A stretch of DNA of 64,000 nt from Xanthomonas sacchari (GCF_040529065.1 NZ_CP132343.1:1426001-1490000), one strand, 5' to 3'; shown: positions 53,230 through 63,475, counted from the stretch's first letter. Translations and numbers: made by a program. The notes: a model not told the origin generated them from the sequence alone.

Positions 53230-54950
53230 GCGTGCAGTTCCGACGGAATCAGGTGGCGGTGGGTGGGATAGGCGGGCAGGGCGACCACGCCGCTGCGGTG
53301 CAGGAAGTCGCCGAAGCGCTCGTCCTTCTCCCGCTCGCTGGCATAGCGCGCGAACAGCGGCTCCAGCGCGGCGAGGATCTCCGGCTCGGCGATGTTCTCG
53401 CGGTACAGGGTGTTGAGGCGCTGGCCGCGGTGGTCGCCGCCGAGCATCAGGTTGTAGCGGCCCGGCGCCTTGCCGACCAGGGCGATCTCGGCCAGGTACG
53501 GCCGCGAGCAGCCGTTGGGGCAACCGGAGATGCGCAGCAGGATCGGCGCGTCCTCCAGGCCGTGGCGGGCCAGCAACGGCTGCAGCTGCGCGGCGAAGGC
53601 CGGCAGGTAGCGTTCGGCCTCGGCCATCGCCAGGCCGCATGTGGGCAGGGCCACGCAGGCCATGGCCGCGCGCGCCAGCGCGGTGGGCGCGCGGTTGCCG
53701 GCGTCCAGCGCATGCGCGCGCACCAGGGCGTCGATCGCCTCGCGCTGCGCGGCGGGGATGCCGGCGATCACCAGGTTCTGGTTCGAGGTCATGCGGAAGT
53801 GCGCGCCGTCGCCGGCATCGCGCAGCTGCGTGGCGATCGCGCGCAGGCCGCTGAGGTGCTGCGCGCCGTCGGCATGGTCGGCGATGCGCCCGGCCGGCAG
53901 CGACAGGGTCAGATGCCAGCGGCCGTCCTCGCCGGCCTGCCAGCCCTCGCGATCGCCGTTGTGCTCGAAGGCGAAGTCGCGCGTGGCCTGTAGGCGCACG
54001 CCGGCGCGGCGCTCGATCTCCGCCACCACAGTGTCCAGGCCATGGTCGTCGATGGTGTACTTGAAGCGTGCGCGCTTGCGCACCGTGCGGTTGCCCAGGT
54101 CGCGCTGGGTGGTGACCACCGCGGTGGCGACGTCGAGCAACTGCGCGCGGTCGATGAAGCCGACCACGTTGGCCACGCGCGGGTAGGTCTCGGCATCGCC
54201 ATGGCTGGCGCCCATGCCGCCGCCGAGGCTGACGTTGTAGCCGACCAACGTGCCGTCGGCGTCCAGCACCCCGATGAAGCCGAGGTCGTTGGCGAACACG
54301 TCGACGTCGTTGATCGGCGGCAGCGCGAAGCCGATCTTGAACTTGCGCGGCAGGTAGGCGTTGCCGTAGATCGGCTCGTCCTCCTGGCCGCTGCCGGCGA
54401 CCTGCTCCTCGTCCAGCCAGATCTCGTAGTAGGCGCGGGTGTTGGGCAGCAGGTGTTCGGACACGCGCGCGGCGTCGGCGTAGAGCGTGGCGTGCGCCTG
54501 CGAGGCCAGCGGATTGGCGGCGACCTGCACGTTGCGGTTGACGTCGCCGCAGGCGGCCAGCGTGTCGATCAGCGCGGCGTTGATCGCCTGCATGGTCGCC
54601 TTCAGTTCGCGCTTGATCACCCCGTGGAACTGGAACGCCTGGCGCGTGGTGATGCGCAGCGAGTGGTTGCCGTAGGTGGTGGCGATGGCGTCGAGCTTGA
54701 GCCACTGCGCCGGCTCCACCACCCCACCCGGGGTGCGCGTGCGGATCATGAACTGGTAGGCCGGCTCCAGTTTTTGCCGGCGCCGCTCCTCGCGCAGGTC
54801 GCGGTCGTCCTGCTGGTAGCTGCCGTGGTACTTGATCAGGGTCTGATCGTCCTCGCGCAGCGCCCCGGTGACCGGGTCGGCCAGGCTCTGCAGCAGCGAC
54901 CCGCGCAAGCGCTGGCTGTGGTGCTTGATGTCTTCGACGGAGTGGGACAT
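53226..54950 (-). CDS. cysI: sulfite reductase hemoprotein beta-subunit
   Basis: 574 residues. Reduces sulfite to sulfide at a siroheme-[4Fe-4S] centre. N-terminal half: [40 protein letters not shown] and the siroheme-binding [17 protein letters not shown]. The cluster-binding cysteines are in [16 protein letters not shown] and [17 protein letters not shown]. All match CysI of the NADPH-dependent CysJI enzyme. A 118-bp repeat-containing gap separates it from cysJ, while it overlaps cysH by 4 bp, so coupling is tight downstream only. Confidence 0.96.
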   Translation of the reverse strand: MSHSVEDIKHHSQRLRGSLLQSLADPVTGALREDDQTLIKYHGSYQQDDRDLREERRRQKLEPAYQFMIRTRTPGGVVEPAQWLKLDAIATTYGNHSLRITTRQAFQFHGVIKRELKATMQAINAALIDTLAACGDVNRNVQVAANPLASQAHATLYADAARVSEHLLPNTRAYYEIWLDEEQVAGSGQEDEPIYGNAYLPRKFKIGFALPPINDVDVFANDLGFIGVLDADGTLVGYNVSLGGGMGASHGDAETYPRVANVVGFIDRAQLLDVATAVVTTQRDLGNRTVRKRARFKYTIDDHGLDTVVAEIERRAGVRLQATRDFAFEHNGDREGWQAGEDGRWHLTLSLPAGRIADHADGAQHLSGLRAIATQLRDAGDGAHFRMTSNQNLVIAGIPAAQREAIDALVRAHALDAGNRAPTALARAAMACVALPTCGLAMAEAERYLPAFAAQLQPLLARHGLEDAPILLRISGCPNGCSRPYLAEIALVGKAPGRYNLMLGGDHRGQRLNTLYRENIAEPEILAALEPLFARYASEREKDERFGDFLHRSGVVALPAYPTHRHLIPSELHA

Positions 54951-54951
54951 T

Positions 54952-55069
54952 GGGCAGGGAATCGAGAATGGGGAATAGGGAATGGCAAGGGCGGGTACGT
55001 CGGATTACGGAAAGCCCGTCGAGGCCGGCTGTTGCCCATTCCCCATTCCCGTTTCCCGATTCCCCGCCT
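54952..55069. repeat. inverted GGGAAT-type repeat pair between cysJ and cysI
   Basis: A left arm of GGGAATCGAGAATGGGG-like words (54955-54988) and a right arm of the complementary ATTCCCCATTCCCG words (55034-55067) enclose ~45 bp. The whole fills the cysJ-cysI gap. The same architecture appears at 58051-58161. Confidence 0.8.
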
Positions 55070-56943
55070 CAATAGACATCACGCGCATACCGCCCCTCCT
55101 GCTGCAGTTGGCTGAGATAGGCGGCGGCGTCCTCGGGGCTGCGGGCGCCGTGTTCGGCGACGATGTGCAGCAAGGTGGCGTGCACGTCCTTGCCCATGGC
55201 GATGGCGCCGCACACGTACAGGTGCGCGCCGTTCTGCAGCCAGTCGTACACCGCGCGGCCGTGTTCGCGCAGGCGCTGCTGCACGTACACCTTGGCCGGG
55301 GCGGCAGTGCCGCGCAGCGGCTGCACGTCGCGCGAGAACGCCAGGTCCAGCCGGTGCAGTTCGCCGCTGCGCAGCGCCTGCTGCCATTCGGCCTGGTAGA
55401 GGAAGTCGCGGTTGAAGTGGCGGGCGCCGAAGAACAGCCAGTTGCGGCCGCTGGCGCCGCCTTCGGCGCGCTCCTGCACGAAGCCGCGGAACGGCGCCAC
55501 GCCGGTGCCGGGGCCGATCATCAGGATGTCGCGGCTGCCGTCGGTCGGCACCCGGAAGCGTTCGTTGGGCTCGATGTAGATCGGGGCGCTGTCGCCTTCG
55601 GCCAGGGCGGCCAGATAGCCGCTGGCGGCGCCGCCGTGGGCATGGCCGTGGGCGTCGTAGGCCAGCACGTCGACGGTGAGGTGGGCTTCGTCGCCGACCC
55701 GCTTGCGGCTGGAGGCGATTGAGTACAGGCGCGGGACCATCGGCCGCAGCGCCTGCAGCAGCGCGGCGTGGTCCCAATCCGCCGGCCAGCGACGCAGCAC
55801 GTCGATCACTTGGTGATCGGCGAGCAACGCCGCCAGGCCGGCGGTCTGGGTGGGGGCGAGCAGCTCGGTCAGCGCGTTGTCGCCGGCGCGTTCGGCCACT
55901 GCGGCGAGCAACGGGCGCGAGGCCCGGGTCAGTTCGCGATGGCTGGCGAGCCAATCGTGCAGGGGCAGTGTCTGCCCATCGACAGTGAATGCGACGTCGC
56001 CGTCCAGGCGCGTCGCGGCCAGGACCGCCTCGACCAGCGCGGGCGGATTGCGATGGCGCACGCCCAGGGCGTCGCCGGGTTCGTAGTGCAGGCCACTGCC
56101 GGCCAGAGACAGTTCCAGGTGGCGCACGTCCTTGTCGGCCTGACCATGCGCGGCGTAGCGCGGTCCCTTGAAGTCGCGGCCGCTGATCGGCTGGTTCGCC
56201 AGGACCTCTGCGGCGAACGGTTGCGTGCGGCTCCAGGTCGCGGCGGCGGCGCCGCGCAGCGGCGTCACCGTGGCCGACGGCGTCGCGGGCGTGCGGCCCA
56301 GGATGTCGCGTGCCTGCGCCAGCGCCTGCGCGCGCCACGGTGCCGCCACCGTCTCGATCTCCAGGTCGGCCTCGCCCAGCGGCAGCAGCCGCTGCGCGCC
56401 GAGTTCGGCCAGGCGCGCATCCAGGCGCCGGGCGATGCCGCAGAAATCGGCGTAGCTAGAATCGCCCAGGCCGAGCACGGCGTACTGCAGCTGCGGCAGC
56501 TTCGGCGCGCGCCGGCCCTGCAGGAACTCGACGAAACCGATCGCATCGTCCGGCGGGTCGCCCTCGCCCTGGGTGCTGATGACCACGTACAGCAGGCGCT
56601 CGTTACCCAGCTCGCGGGTGGGATAGGCGTCGGCGCGCAGCAGGCGCACCGCCAGCCCGGCCGCCTCGGCCTCGGCGGCCACCTGTTCGGCAGCGCGACG
56701 TGCGTTGCCGGTCTGGCTGCCGTAGACGATGCTCAGCTGCGGCGCCGGCGAGGGGGCCGCGGTGGCGCCGGCGACCACGGCCAGCGCCGGCGTCGCCGGT
56801 CCCTGCGCCTGGGCCAGGCCGGCGGCGTAGCCGGACAGCCACCACAGGCCGGCCGCGTCCAGGCCCTCCACGGTCCGCGCCAACAGCGCCTTGCGCTCCT
56901 CGGGCAAGGGGCTGGGTGGCAGCGCGGGCGAGGCGGCGGTCAT
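55069..56943 (-). CDS. cysJ: sulfite reductase flavoprotein alpha-subunit
   Basis: 624 residues. Passes electrons from NADPH through FAD and FMN to CysI. Flavodoxin domain ~70-205: SIVYGSQTGNARRAAEQVA, VISTQGEGDPPDDA, VLGLGDSSYADFCG. The FAD/NADPH ferredoxin-reductase part follows: HLELSLAGSGLHYEPGDALGV, PRLYSIASS (FAD), HGGAASGYLA, MIGPGTGVAPFRGFVQER, NWLFFGARHFNRDFLYQAEW and the C-terminal VYVCGA-like LYVCGAIAMGKDVHATL ending GRYARDVY. Complete. First gene of the cysJIH transcript, divergent from cysD. Confidence 0.96.
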   Translation of the reverse strand: MTAASPALPPSPLPEERKALLARTVEGLDAAGLWWLSGYAAGLAQAQGPATPALAVVAGATAAPSPAPQLSIVYGSQTGNARRAAEQVAAEAEAAGLAVRLLRADAYPTRELGNERLLYVVISTQGEGDPPDDAIGFVEFLQGRRAPKLPQLQYAVLGLGDSSYADFCGIARRLDARLAELGAQRLLPLGEADLEIETVAAPWRAQALAQARDILGRTPATPSATVTPLRGAAAATWSRTQPFAAEVLANQPISGRDFKGPRYAAHGQADKDVRHLELSLAGSGLHYEPGDALGVRHRNPPALVEAVLAATRLDGDVAFTVDGQTLPLHDWLASHRELTRASRPLLAAVAERAGDNALTELLAPTQTAGLAALLADHQVIDVLRRWPADWDHAALLQALRPMVPRLYSIASSRKRVGDEAHLTVDVLAYDAHGHAHGGAASGYLAALAEGDSAPIYIEPNERFRVPTDGSRDILMIGPGTGVAPFRGFVQERAEGGASGRNWLFFGARHFNRDFLYQAEWQQALRSGELHRLDLAFSRDVQPLRGTAAPAKVYVQQRLREHGRAVYDWLQNGAHLYVCGAIAMGKDVHATLLHIVAEHGARSPEDAAAYLSQLQQEGRYARDVY

Positions 56944-57138
56944 GGCCGGTCCGGGGATGAGGAAGGGATGACCGATGTTAGGGATTCGTTGTGCGGTACA
57001 GAAAGGAACAGGGGTTATCGGCTCATGCCCGTGGCTTATTTCTGCTGCCCGTAGACGCCGCGCACACTGCCGCCCCGATCGTCACGCCCGCTGTTACGCT
57101 TCGGGTCCGTCCCTCCACTGCCTGCCGCCGCCGTCTCG
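56944..57138. promoter_or_regulatory. divergent cysJIH / cysDNC control region
   Basis: A 195-bp gap with locally lower GC content (around GTTAGGGATTCGTTGTGCGG and GGTTATCGGC) between two divergent sulfur operons. It is the natural site for CysB binding. No unambiguous promoter hexamers were identified. Confidence 0.45.
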
Positions 57139-58047
57139 ATGAGTGCGTTTTCCCTGTCCCACCTCGACCGCCTCGAGGCCGAGAGCATCCACATCCTGCG
57201 CGAGGTCGCTGCCGAGTTCCGCAACCCGGTATTGCTGTATTCGGTCGGCAAGGACAGTTCGGTGCTGCTGCATCTGCTGCTCAAGGCGTTCGCGCCGGCG
57301 CCGCCGCCGATCCCGCTGCTGCACGTGGACACGCGCTGGAAGTTCCGCGAGATGATCGCCTTCCGCGACCGTCGCGCCGCCGAGACTGGCGTGGAACTGC
57401 GCGTGCACATCAATCCCGACGGCGTCGCCCAGGACGTCGGCCCGTTCAGTCACGGCGCCAGCGTGCACACCGATGTGATGAAGACCCAGGCGCTGAAGCA
57501 GGCGCTGGACCTGTGGAAGTTCGACGCCGCCATCGGCGGCGCGCGCCGCGACGAAGAGAAGGCGCGGGCCAAGGAGCGCGTGTTCTCGTTCCGCAACGCG
57601 CATCACCGCTGGGATCCCAAGCAGCAGCGCCCGGAGCTGTGGAATCTGTACAACCCGCGGATCCATCCCGGCGAGAGCGTGCGCGTGTTCCCGCTGTCCA
57701 ACTGGACCGAGCTGGACATCTGGCTGTACATCTACCGCGAAGCGATTCCGGTGGTGCCGCTGTACTTCGCCGCCGAGCGTCCGGTGGTGGAACGCGACGG
57801 CGCGCTGATCATGGTCGACGACGCGCGCCTGCCGCTGCGTCCCGGCGAAACCCCGCAACTGCGGCGCGTGCGCTTCCGCACCCTCGGCTGCTACCCGTTG
57901 ACCGGCGCGATCGAGTCGCAGGCCGATACCCTGGAGAAGATCATCGCCGAGATGCTGCAGGCCACCACCTCCGAACGCCAGGGCCGGATCATCGACCAGG
58001 ACCCGGGCGCCTCGATGGAGCAGAAGAAGGTGGAGGGGTATTTCTGA
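57139..58047 (+). CDS. cysD: sulfate adenylyltransferase subunit 2
   Basis: 302 residues. Forms APS from sulfate and ATP together with the GTPase CysN. PP-loop ATP pyrophosphatase: [18 protein letters not shown] (residues ~30-47), then [70 protein letters not shown], and [12 protein letters not shown]. The C-terminus [20 protein letters not shown] is the usual ending of the family. Its stop overlaps the cysN start (ATGA). Confidence 0.97.
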   Translation: MSAFSLSHLDRLEAESIHILREVAAEFRNPVLLYSVGKDSSVLLHLLLKAFAPAPPPIPLLHVDTRWKFREMIAFRDRRAAETGVELRVHINPDGVAQDVGPFSHGASVHTDVMKTQALKQALDLWKFDAAIGGARRDEEKARAKERVFSFRNAHHRWDPKQQRPELWNLYNPRIHPGESVRVFPLSNWTELDIWLYIYREAIPVVPLYFAAERPVVERDGALIMVDDARLPLRPGETPQLRRVRFRTLGCYPLTGAIESQADTLEKIIAEMLQATTSERQGRIIDQDPGASMEQKKVEGYF

Positions 58048-60035
58048 TGAGCCGGGATTCGGGATTTGGGATTGGGGATTCGCAAGAGCGGATGTCGGCG
58101 GCTGATTTGGTGTCGAGAGGGAGCGATGTGACGAATCCCCAATCCCCAATCCCCAATCCCGTAGGCGGCGACGCCGTCGCCGCCTACCTGCAGCAACACG
58201 AACACAAGCCGCTGCTGCGCTTCATCACCTGCGGCAGCGTCGACGATGGCAAGAGCACCTTGATCGGACGCCTGCTGTACGACAGCAAGCGGCTGTTCGA
58301 CGACCAACTGGCGGCGCTTGGCGCCGACAGCAAGCGCCACGGTACCCGCGGCGGGGCGATCGACTATGCGTTGCTGCTGGACGGCCTGGCCGCCGAGCGC
58401 GAGCAGGGCATCACCATCGACGTGGCCTACCGCTATTTCGATACCGACCGACGCAAGTTCATCGTCGCCGACTGCCCCGGGCATGCGCAATACACCCGCA
58501 ACATGGCCACCGGTGCGTCCACCGCCGACGTGGCGGTGGTGCTGGTCGACGCCGCCAAGGGCGTGCTGACCCAGACCCGCCGGCACAGCTACATCGTCGC
58601 GCTGCTGGGCATCCGCCACGTGGTGCTGGCGGTCAACAAGATGGACCTGGTCGAGTTCGAACAGGCGACGTTCGAGACCATCGCCGCCGAGTACCGCGCG
58701 CTCGCCGCGCAGTTGGGCATCGCCGACGTGCAGTGCATTCCGCTGTCGGCGCTGGAGGGCGACAACCTGTCGCAGCGCTCGGCGCGCACGCCCTGGTACG
58801 CCGGCCCGGCGCTGCTCGAACACCTGGAAAGCGTACAACTGGACGCGCGCACCGCCGACAGCGGGCTGCGTCTGCCGGTGCAGTGGGTCAACCGCCCGCA
58901 TGCGCAATTCCGCGGCTTTGCCGGCACCGTGGCGGCGGGCGTGGTGCAGCCCGGCGATGCGGTGGTGGTGCTGCCGTCGGCGCGGCGCGCGCAGGTCGCG
59001 CAGGTGTTGGTCGGCGCCGAGCCGGTGCCGCGTGCGGTGGCCGGGCAGGCGGTGACCCTGACCCTGACCGAGGAGATCGACGTCAGCCGCGGCGACGTGA
59101 TCGCCGCCGCCGGCGATCCACCCGAAGTGGCCGACCAGTTCGCCGCGCACCTGTTGTGGATGGACGATGCCGCGCTGCTGCCCGGCCGCCCATACTGGCT
59201 GAAGATCGGTGCGCGCACCGTGGCCGCCAGCGTCACCGAGATCAAGCACCGCATCGACGTCAACACGCAGGAGCGCTTGGCGGCCAAGCGGCTGGAGCTC
59301 AACGAGGTCGGCTATTGCAACCTGGCGCTGGACCAGCCGATCGCCTTCGCCCCGTATGCGCAGGACCGCACGCTCGGTGGCTTCATCCTGATCGACCGCC
59401 ACAGCAATGCTACCGTGGCCGCCGGCACCCTGGATTTCGCGCTGCGCCGCGCCGGCAACGTGCACTGGCAGCACCTGGACGTGGACAGGGCGGCGCGTGC
59501 GCGAATCAAGGGGCAGACGCCGAAGGTGCTGTGGTTCACCGGCCTGTCCGGCGCCGGCAAGTCGACCATCGCCAACCTGGTCGACAAGCGCCTGCACGCG
59601 CTGGGCTACCACACCTTCATCCTCGACGGCGACAACGTGCGCCATGGCCTCAACCGCGACCTGGGCTTCACCGACGAGGACCGTGTGGAGAACATCCGCC
59701 GCGTCGCCGAAGTGGCCAGGTTGATGACCGATGCCGGCCTGATCGTGCTGGTCAGCTTCATCTCGCCGTTCCGCGCCGAGCGGCAACTGGCGCGCGAGCG
59801 CTTCGGCGAGGGCGAATTCCTCGAAGTGTTCGTCGACGTGCCGCTGCCGGTGGCCGAGGCGCGCGACGTCAAGGGCCTGTACGCCAAGGCGCGCGCCGGC
59901 CTGATTCCCAACTTCACCGGCATCGATTCGCCGTACGAGGCGCCGGAGCGCCCGGAACTGCACCTGCACGCCGACGGCGACAACGTCGAAGCGCTGGCCG
60001 CGCAGGTGCTGGCGGCGCTGGGGCTGCAGGACTGA
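58047..60035 (+). CDS. cysNC: CysNC: sulfate adenylyltransferase GTPase subunit fused to APS kinase
   Basis: 662 residues. CysN part ~50-485, an EF-Tu-like GTPase: [55 protein letters not shown], with later beta-barrel domains. CysC part ~490-662: [60 protein letters not shown]. It makes APS (with CysD) and then PAPS for CysH. ATG 58047 overlaps the cysD stop. Residues 2-44 are not CysN-like: they are translated from an inserted inverted-repeat element ([10 protein letters not shown] ... NPQSPIPNP), an N-terminal addition unlikely to have a catalytic role. Confidence 0.95.
   Translation: MSRDSGFGIGDSQERMSAADLVSRGSDVTNPQSPIPNPVGGDAVAAYLQQHEHKPLLRFITCGSVDDGKSTLIGRLLYDSKRLFDDQLAALGADSKRHGTRGGAIDYALLLDGLAAEREQGITIDVAYRYFDTDRRKFIVADCPGHAQYTRNMATGASTADVAVVLVDAAKGVLTQTRRHSYIVALLGIRHVVLAVNKMDLVEFEQATFETIAAEYRALAAQLGIADVQCIPLSALEGDNLSQRSARTPWYAGPALLEHLESVQLDARTADSGLRLPVQWVNRPHAQFRGFAGTVAAGVVQPGDAVVVLPSARRAQVAQVLVGAEPVPRAVAGQAVTLTLTEEIDVSRGDVIAAAGDPPEVADQFAAHLLWMDDAALLPGRPYWLKIGARTVAASVTEIKHRIDVNTQERLAAKRLELNEVGYCNLALDQPIAFAPYAQDRTLGGFILIDRHSNATVAAGTLDFALRRAGNVHWQHLDVDRAARARIKGQTPKVLWFTGLSGAGKSTIANLVDKRLHALGYHTFILDGDNVRHGLNRDLGFTDEDRVENIRRVAEVARLMTDAGLIVLVSFISPFRAERQLARERFGEGEFLEVFVDVPLPVAEARDVKGLYAKARAGLIPNFTGIDSPYEAPERPELHLHADGDNVEALAAQVLAALGLQD
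58051..58161. repeat. inverted GGGATT-type repeat pair inside the start of cysNC
   Basis: The left arm CGGGATTCGGGATTTGGG (58053 on) and the right arm AATCCCCAATCCCCAATC (58134 on) are complementary words around ~50 bp of other sequence. It begins 4 bp after the cysD stop and stays in frame, so it is translated as CysN residues 2-39. It has the same layout as the 54952-55069 element. Confidence 0.85.
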
Positions 60036-60424
60036 GGCGGGAGTGGGGCGTTGCGAGGGTCGATCACCTTCCCGATGCCTCCGCACTGTAGGAGCCAACT
60101 GTCATGCAGTCGCGCCGAAAGGCGCCCGCCAGGCACCCGACCTCAAGGCGTCGGGACTGAAGTCCCTCCACAGTGCATCCAGCCAACGTGTCGCAAGTCT
60201 CAGCAGGAGATGTTCCGTCACACGCGAATAGCGCTCGCTGTTGCGGAAATCGGCGTTTTTGTGTGTCCATCAGGATCAACAGGCAATGAGCGCCACCACG
60301 CGCAGCGCATTTGTTGGCGGACACGGCAATGACCCAGGCGTGCGTAGCAGTCGCAGTTGCCTCGGCCTTTGCTGTTGATGTTGCTCTGGCTTTTGATTGA
60401 CCGGGTTCCCTTCCGCAGCGGCGG
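60036..60424. other. non-coding region after cysNC
   Basis: Includes one GTCGGGACTGAAGTCCCTCC palindrome variant (60150-60172) and otherwise ordinary sequence with an AT-richer part around 60220-60280. Short open frames here have no start signal or recognisable product; I see no gene. Confidence 0.5.
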
Positions 60425-60665
60425 CCATCGCGGGGAAAAACCCCGCAGGGGCGGCGCACATGGATGTGCGCCGTTCGCGGCAGGGGCAGGATGCCCCTTC
60501 CGCGAATCCCCGGGATGGACGCGGACCCGGAGCGCGTCAGCGCGGAGGGCGCAAGGCAGGGTGTGCTTGACCAGCCTTCGGCTGTGGTAAAGCGCTTCTT
60601 TTGGTTACTTTTCTTTGCACAAGCAAAGAAAAGTGACTCGCCGCAAGGCGAAAGCCCTGGCTGTT
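60425..60665 (+). repeat. structured multi-hairpin repeat element
   Basis: Six hairpins stand in a row: 60430-60446 (GCGGGG-AAAAA-CCCCGC), 60453-60472 (8-bp stem, TGGA loop), 60476-60504 (CGCGG outer and GGGGCA inner stems), 60572-60584 (CAGCC-TTC-GGCTG), 60607-60634 (a perfect 12-bp stem ACTTTTCTTTGC with ACAA loop) and 60638-60651 (TCGCC-GCAA-GGCGA). I recognise such TTTTCTTTGC-type elements as recurrent in Xanthomonas-group genomes. A small frame through it (60464-60691) is probably not a gene. Confidence 0.65.
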
Positions 60666-60796
60666 GCTTGAGATGTAGGGGCCGGACGTGAAGAGCCTCC
60701 GCAACGCCCGCGTGCTAAATCACTGGCGTTCATGACGTGACAGCCGCCGCCGCGCGTGCTTAAGTCGTCGCCCTCCTCATCGGCGAAGGCCCTTCC

Positions 60797-63475
60797 ATGC
60801 CAGCTCTGTCCCGTCGCGTGCTGTTCTCCGTCCTCGCGCTGTGCTGCGGCGCGGCCTGCGCGCAGGCGCCCGACGCGGTGCCGAGCGGGCGCCTGCCGGA
60901 GTGGGCGGTGCCCGAGCACTACGCGCTGGACCTGAAGATCGATCCGGAGCGCACCAGCTTCGACGGCACCGCCACCGTCCGCGTGCGCCTGGAGCGCGCG
61001 TCCGATCATCTGTGGCTGCACGGCAAGGAGTTGCGCGTGAGCAAGGCCACGTTGCGCACCGCCGATGGTGCGTCGTTGCCGGTGCGCTACACCCAGGCCG
61101 ACGCGCAGGCCGGCGTGGCCCGCATCGCCTTCGGGCGCACGCTGCAGCCGCAGGAACTGACCCTGACCATCGTCTACAGCGCGCCATTCAACCAGCAGTT
61201 GCAGGGCCTCTACCAGGTCAAGGCGCAGGGGCATGCCTATGCCTTGACGCAGATGGAGCCGATCAGCGCGCGCTACGCCTTCCCCGGTTTCGACGAGCCG
61301 GCGCTGAAGACGCCGTTCGCGCTGCGCCTGACCGTGCCCGAGGGCGAGCAGGCGCTGGCCAATACCCGCGCCGTGTCCACCGAGCCGGCCGGCAAGGGCT
61401 GGAAGACCGTGCGCTTCGCCGAGACCGTGCCGCTGCCGACCTACCTGGTGGCCTACGCGGTCGGGCCGTGGGACCTGGTCGACGGGCCGGCGCTGCCGGC
61501 CACGCCGCAGCGCCCGCAGGCCATCCCGCTGCGCGGCGTGGCCGCACAGGGGCAGGGGCCGCGCATCCAGCGCGCGCTGCAGCAGACGCCGGAAATCATC
61601 ACCGCGCTGGAGGACTACTACGACTTCGGCTATCCGTTCGACAAGCTGGATCTGGTGGCCGCGCCGGACTTCTCCGCCGGCGCGATGGAGAACCCCGGGT
61701 TCGTCACCTTCCGCGACTGGCTGCTGTTGCTGGACGACCATTCGCCACGGCACAACGTCGAGGGCTCGTTCAACGTCACCGCGCACGAGCTGGCGCACCA
61801 GTGGACCGGCGACACGGTGACCATGGCCTGGTGGGACGACCTGTGGCTCAACGAGGCCTTCGCCACCTGGATGCAGCAGAAGATCACCATGCGCCTGCGT
61901 CCGCAGTACCGCGCCGACCTGGACCGCATCAGTGCCGCGCAGGAGGCGATGGACAACGACAGCCTGGTCAGCGCGCGCAAGATCCGCCAGCCGATCACCG
62001 GCAACGGCGACATCGAGACCGCCTTCGACAGCATCACCTACCGCAAGGGCGCCGCGGTGCTGGGCATGTTCGAGCAGTTCGTCGGCGAGGACACCTTCCG
62101 CAGCGGCATGCGCGCCTACATCCGTGCGCACCGTTTCGGCAACGCCACCGCCGACGACCTGGTCGATGCCATCGCCGCCGCGGCCGGCAAGGACGAGGAG
62201 TTCAAGGCCGCGTTCCGCAGCTTCCTCGACCAGCCCGGGGTGCCCTATCTGCAAGCGCAGCTGCAGCCCGAGGCGGGCGGCGCGGTGCTGCACCTGCACC
62301 AGCAGCGCTTCCTGCCGCTGGGCTCGCGCGGCAACGCCGCACAGACCTGGGGCGTGCCGGTGTGCGTCAAGTACGGCACGCGCCAGGGCGTGCGCCGTGC
62401 CTGCCAGATGCTGTCTTCCAGCGACGGCCGCCTCACGCTCGCCGGCGCCGATGCGAACAGTTGGGTGATGCCCAACGCCGGCGGCACCGGCTACTACCGC
62501 TTCGCCCTGCCCAAGCCGCAACTGGCCGCGCTCGGCCGCCATCTCGATGCGCTCGACGATGCCGAGAAGCTGGCCTATGCCGACGCCATCGACAGCGCGT
62601 TCCGCACCGGCGAGGCTGACACCGCGGACGTGATCGCGGCCATGCAGCAGCTGGCGCCGGCCAAGGCCACGGCCGTGGCCACCGCGTTGAACGACCGCAT
62701 CGGCTGGATCTGGCGGGTGCTGGCGGGCGACGACGCGCAGCGCGCCAGGCTGCGCCAGGCGACCGAGGCCGCGTTCGGCGCACGCCTGCAGGCGCTGGGC
62801 TATCAGCGCCGTGCCGGCGACAGCGACGACGACGTGGCGCTGCGCTCGCACCTGGCCGACCTGCTCGGGGTGACCATGGGCGTGCCGGCGGTGCGGCAGG
62901 CGCTGCTGGCCCAGGGCGATGCGGTGCTGGCCGGCAAGGGCGGCGCGCTGGACTTCGCCGCCGCCAACCCGGACCTGCTCGGCACGGCGCTCACCGTGGC
63001 GGTGCAGACGCGTGGTGCGCCGGCCGTGGACGCGTTGATCGCCGCCCTGCGCGGCCATGGCGAACCGGCCCAGCGCAACGCGATGATCGAGGCGCTCGGC
63101 GCCGTTCGCGACCCGCAGCAGCTGCAGAAGGTGCGCGATTTCGCGTTGACCGATGCGATCAAGGTCGGCGAGATGAAAAGCCTGCTGATGGGCGCGCACG
63201 CCGAGCCGGCCACGCATGCCTCGATGTGGCCCTGGTACACCGCCAATTTCGATCGCATCGTGGCGCGCTCCGGGTCCTTTGACGGCGGTCGCCTGCCGGC
63301 GCTGGCCGCCAGCGGTGGCTGCGATGCCGCCGAAGCGGACCGGCTGGAAGCATTCTTCACCCCGCGCCTGAAGGCGCTCAGTGGCGCCGACCGCGGCCTG
63401 GCGCAGACCGCCGAAACCATTCGCCTGTGCAGCGCGCTGCAGGCGCGGCAGCGTGCCGCGTTTCCGCCGCACTGA
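60797..63475 (+). CDS. exported M1-family zinc aminopeptidase
   Basis: 892 residues, starting with a signal peptide (MPALSRRVLFSVLALCCGAACAQ), so it acts outside the cytosol, unlike classical PepN. N-terminal beta domain to ~205, then the thermolysin-like catalytic domain: substrate-binding GAMENPGFVTFRD at ~294, zinc site HELAHQWTGD from His330 with the downstream Glu in WLNEAFATWMQ, and the catalytic Tyr in DSITYRKGAAVLGM. A C-terminal helical ERAP1-like domain runs from ~540 to the end. It removes N-terminal amino acids from peptides, probably in the periplasm. Monocistronic. Confidence 0.93.
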   Translation: MPALSRRVLFSVLALCCGAACAQAPDAVPSGRLPEWAVPEHYALDLKIDPERTSFDGTATVRVRLERASDHLWLHGKELRVSKATLRTADGASLPVRYTQADAQAGVARIAFGRTLQPQELTLTIVYSAPFNQQLQGLYQVKAQGHAYALTQMEPISARYAFPGFDEPALKTPFALRLTVPEGEQALANTRAVSTEPAGKGWKTVRFAETVPLPTYLVAYAVGPWDLVDGPALPATPQRPQAIPLRGVAAQGQGPRIQRALQQTPEIITALEDYYDFGYPFDKLDLVAAPDFSAGAMENPGFVTFRDWLLLLDDHSPRHNVEGSFNVTAHELAHQWTGDTVTMAWWDDLWLNEAFATWMQQKITMRLRPQYRADLDRISAAQEAMDNDSLVSARKIRQPITGNGDIETAFDSITYRKGAAVLGMFEQFVGEDTFRSGMRAYIRAHRFGNATADDLVDAIAAAAGKDEEFKAAFRSFLDQPGVPYLQAQLQPEAGGAVLHLHQQRFLPLGSRGNAAQTWGVPVCVKYGTRQGVRRACQMLSSSDGRLTLAGADANSWVMPNAGGTGYYRFALPKPQLAALGRHLDALDDAEKLAYADAIDSAFRTGEADTADVIAAMQQLAPAKATAVATALNDRIGWIWRVLAGDDAQRARLRQATEAAFGARLQALGYQRRAGDSDDDVALRSHLADLLGVTMGVPAVRQALLAQGDAVLAGKGGALDFAAANPDLLGTALTVAVQTRGAPAVDALIAALRGHGEPAQRNAMIEALGAVRDPQQLQKVRDFALTDAIKVGEMKSLLMGAHAEPATHASMWPWYTANFDRIVARSGSFDGGRLPALAASGGCDAAEADRLEAFFTPRLKALSGADRGLAQTAETIRLCSALQARQRAAFPPH

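Noticed and set aside
57891-60098. 735-codon minus-strand frame opposite cysNC
   Set aside because: A shadow of the clearly conserved CysNC protein; no recognisable domain or start signal.
60464-60691. 75-codon small protein in the repeat region
   Set aside because: Its codons simply read across several hairpins of a repeated element; no ribosome-binding site or conserved domain is seen. Better explained as structured repeat.
60605-63472. 955-codon open frame on the minus strand opposite the aminopeptidase
   Set aside because: The + strand carries GAMEN and HELAHQWTGD motifs; the minus product is an Arg/Gln/His/Gly-rich shadow typical of high-GC genes.
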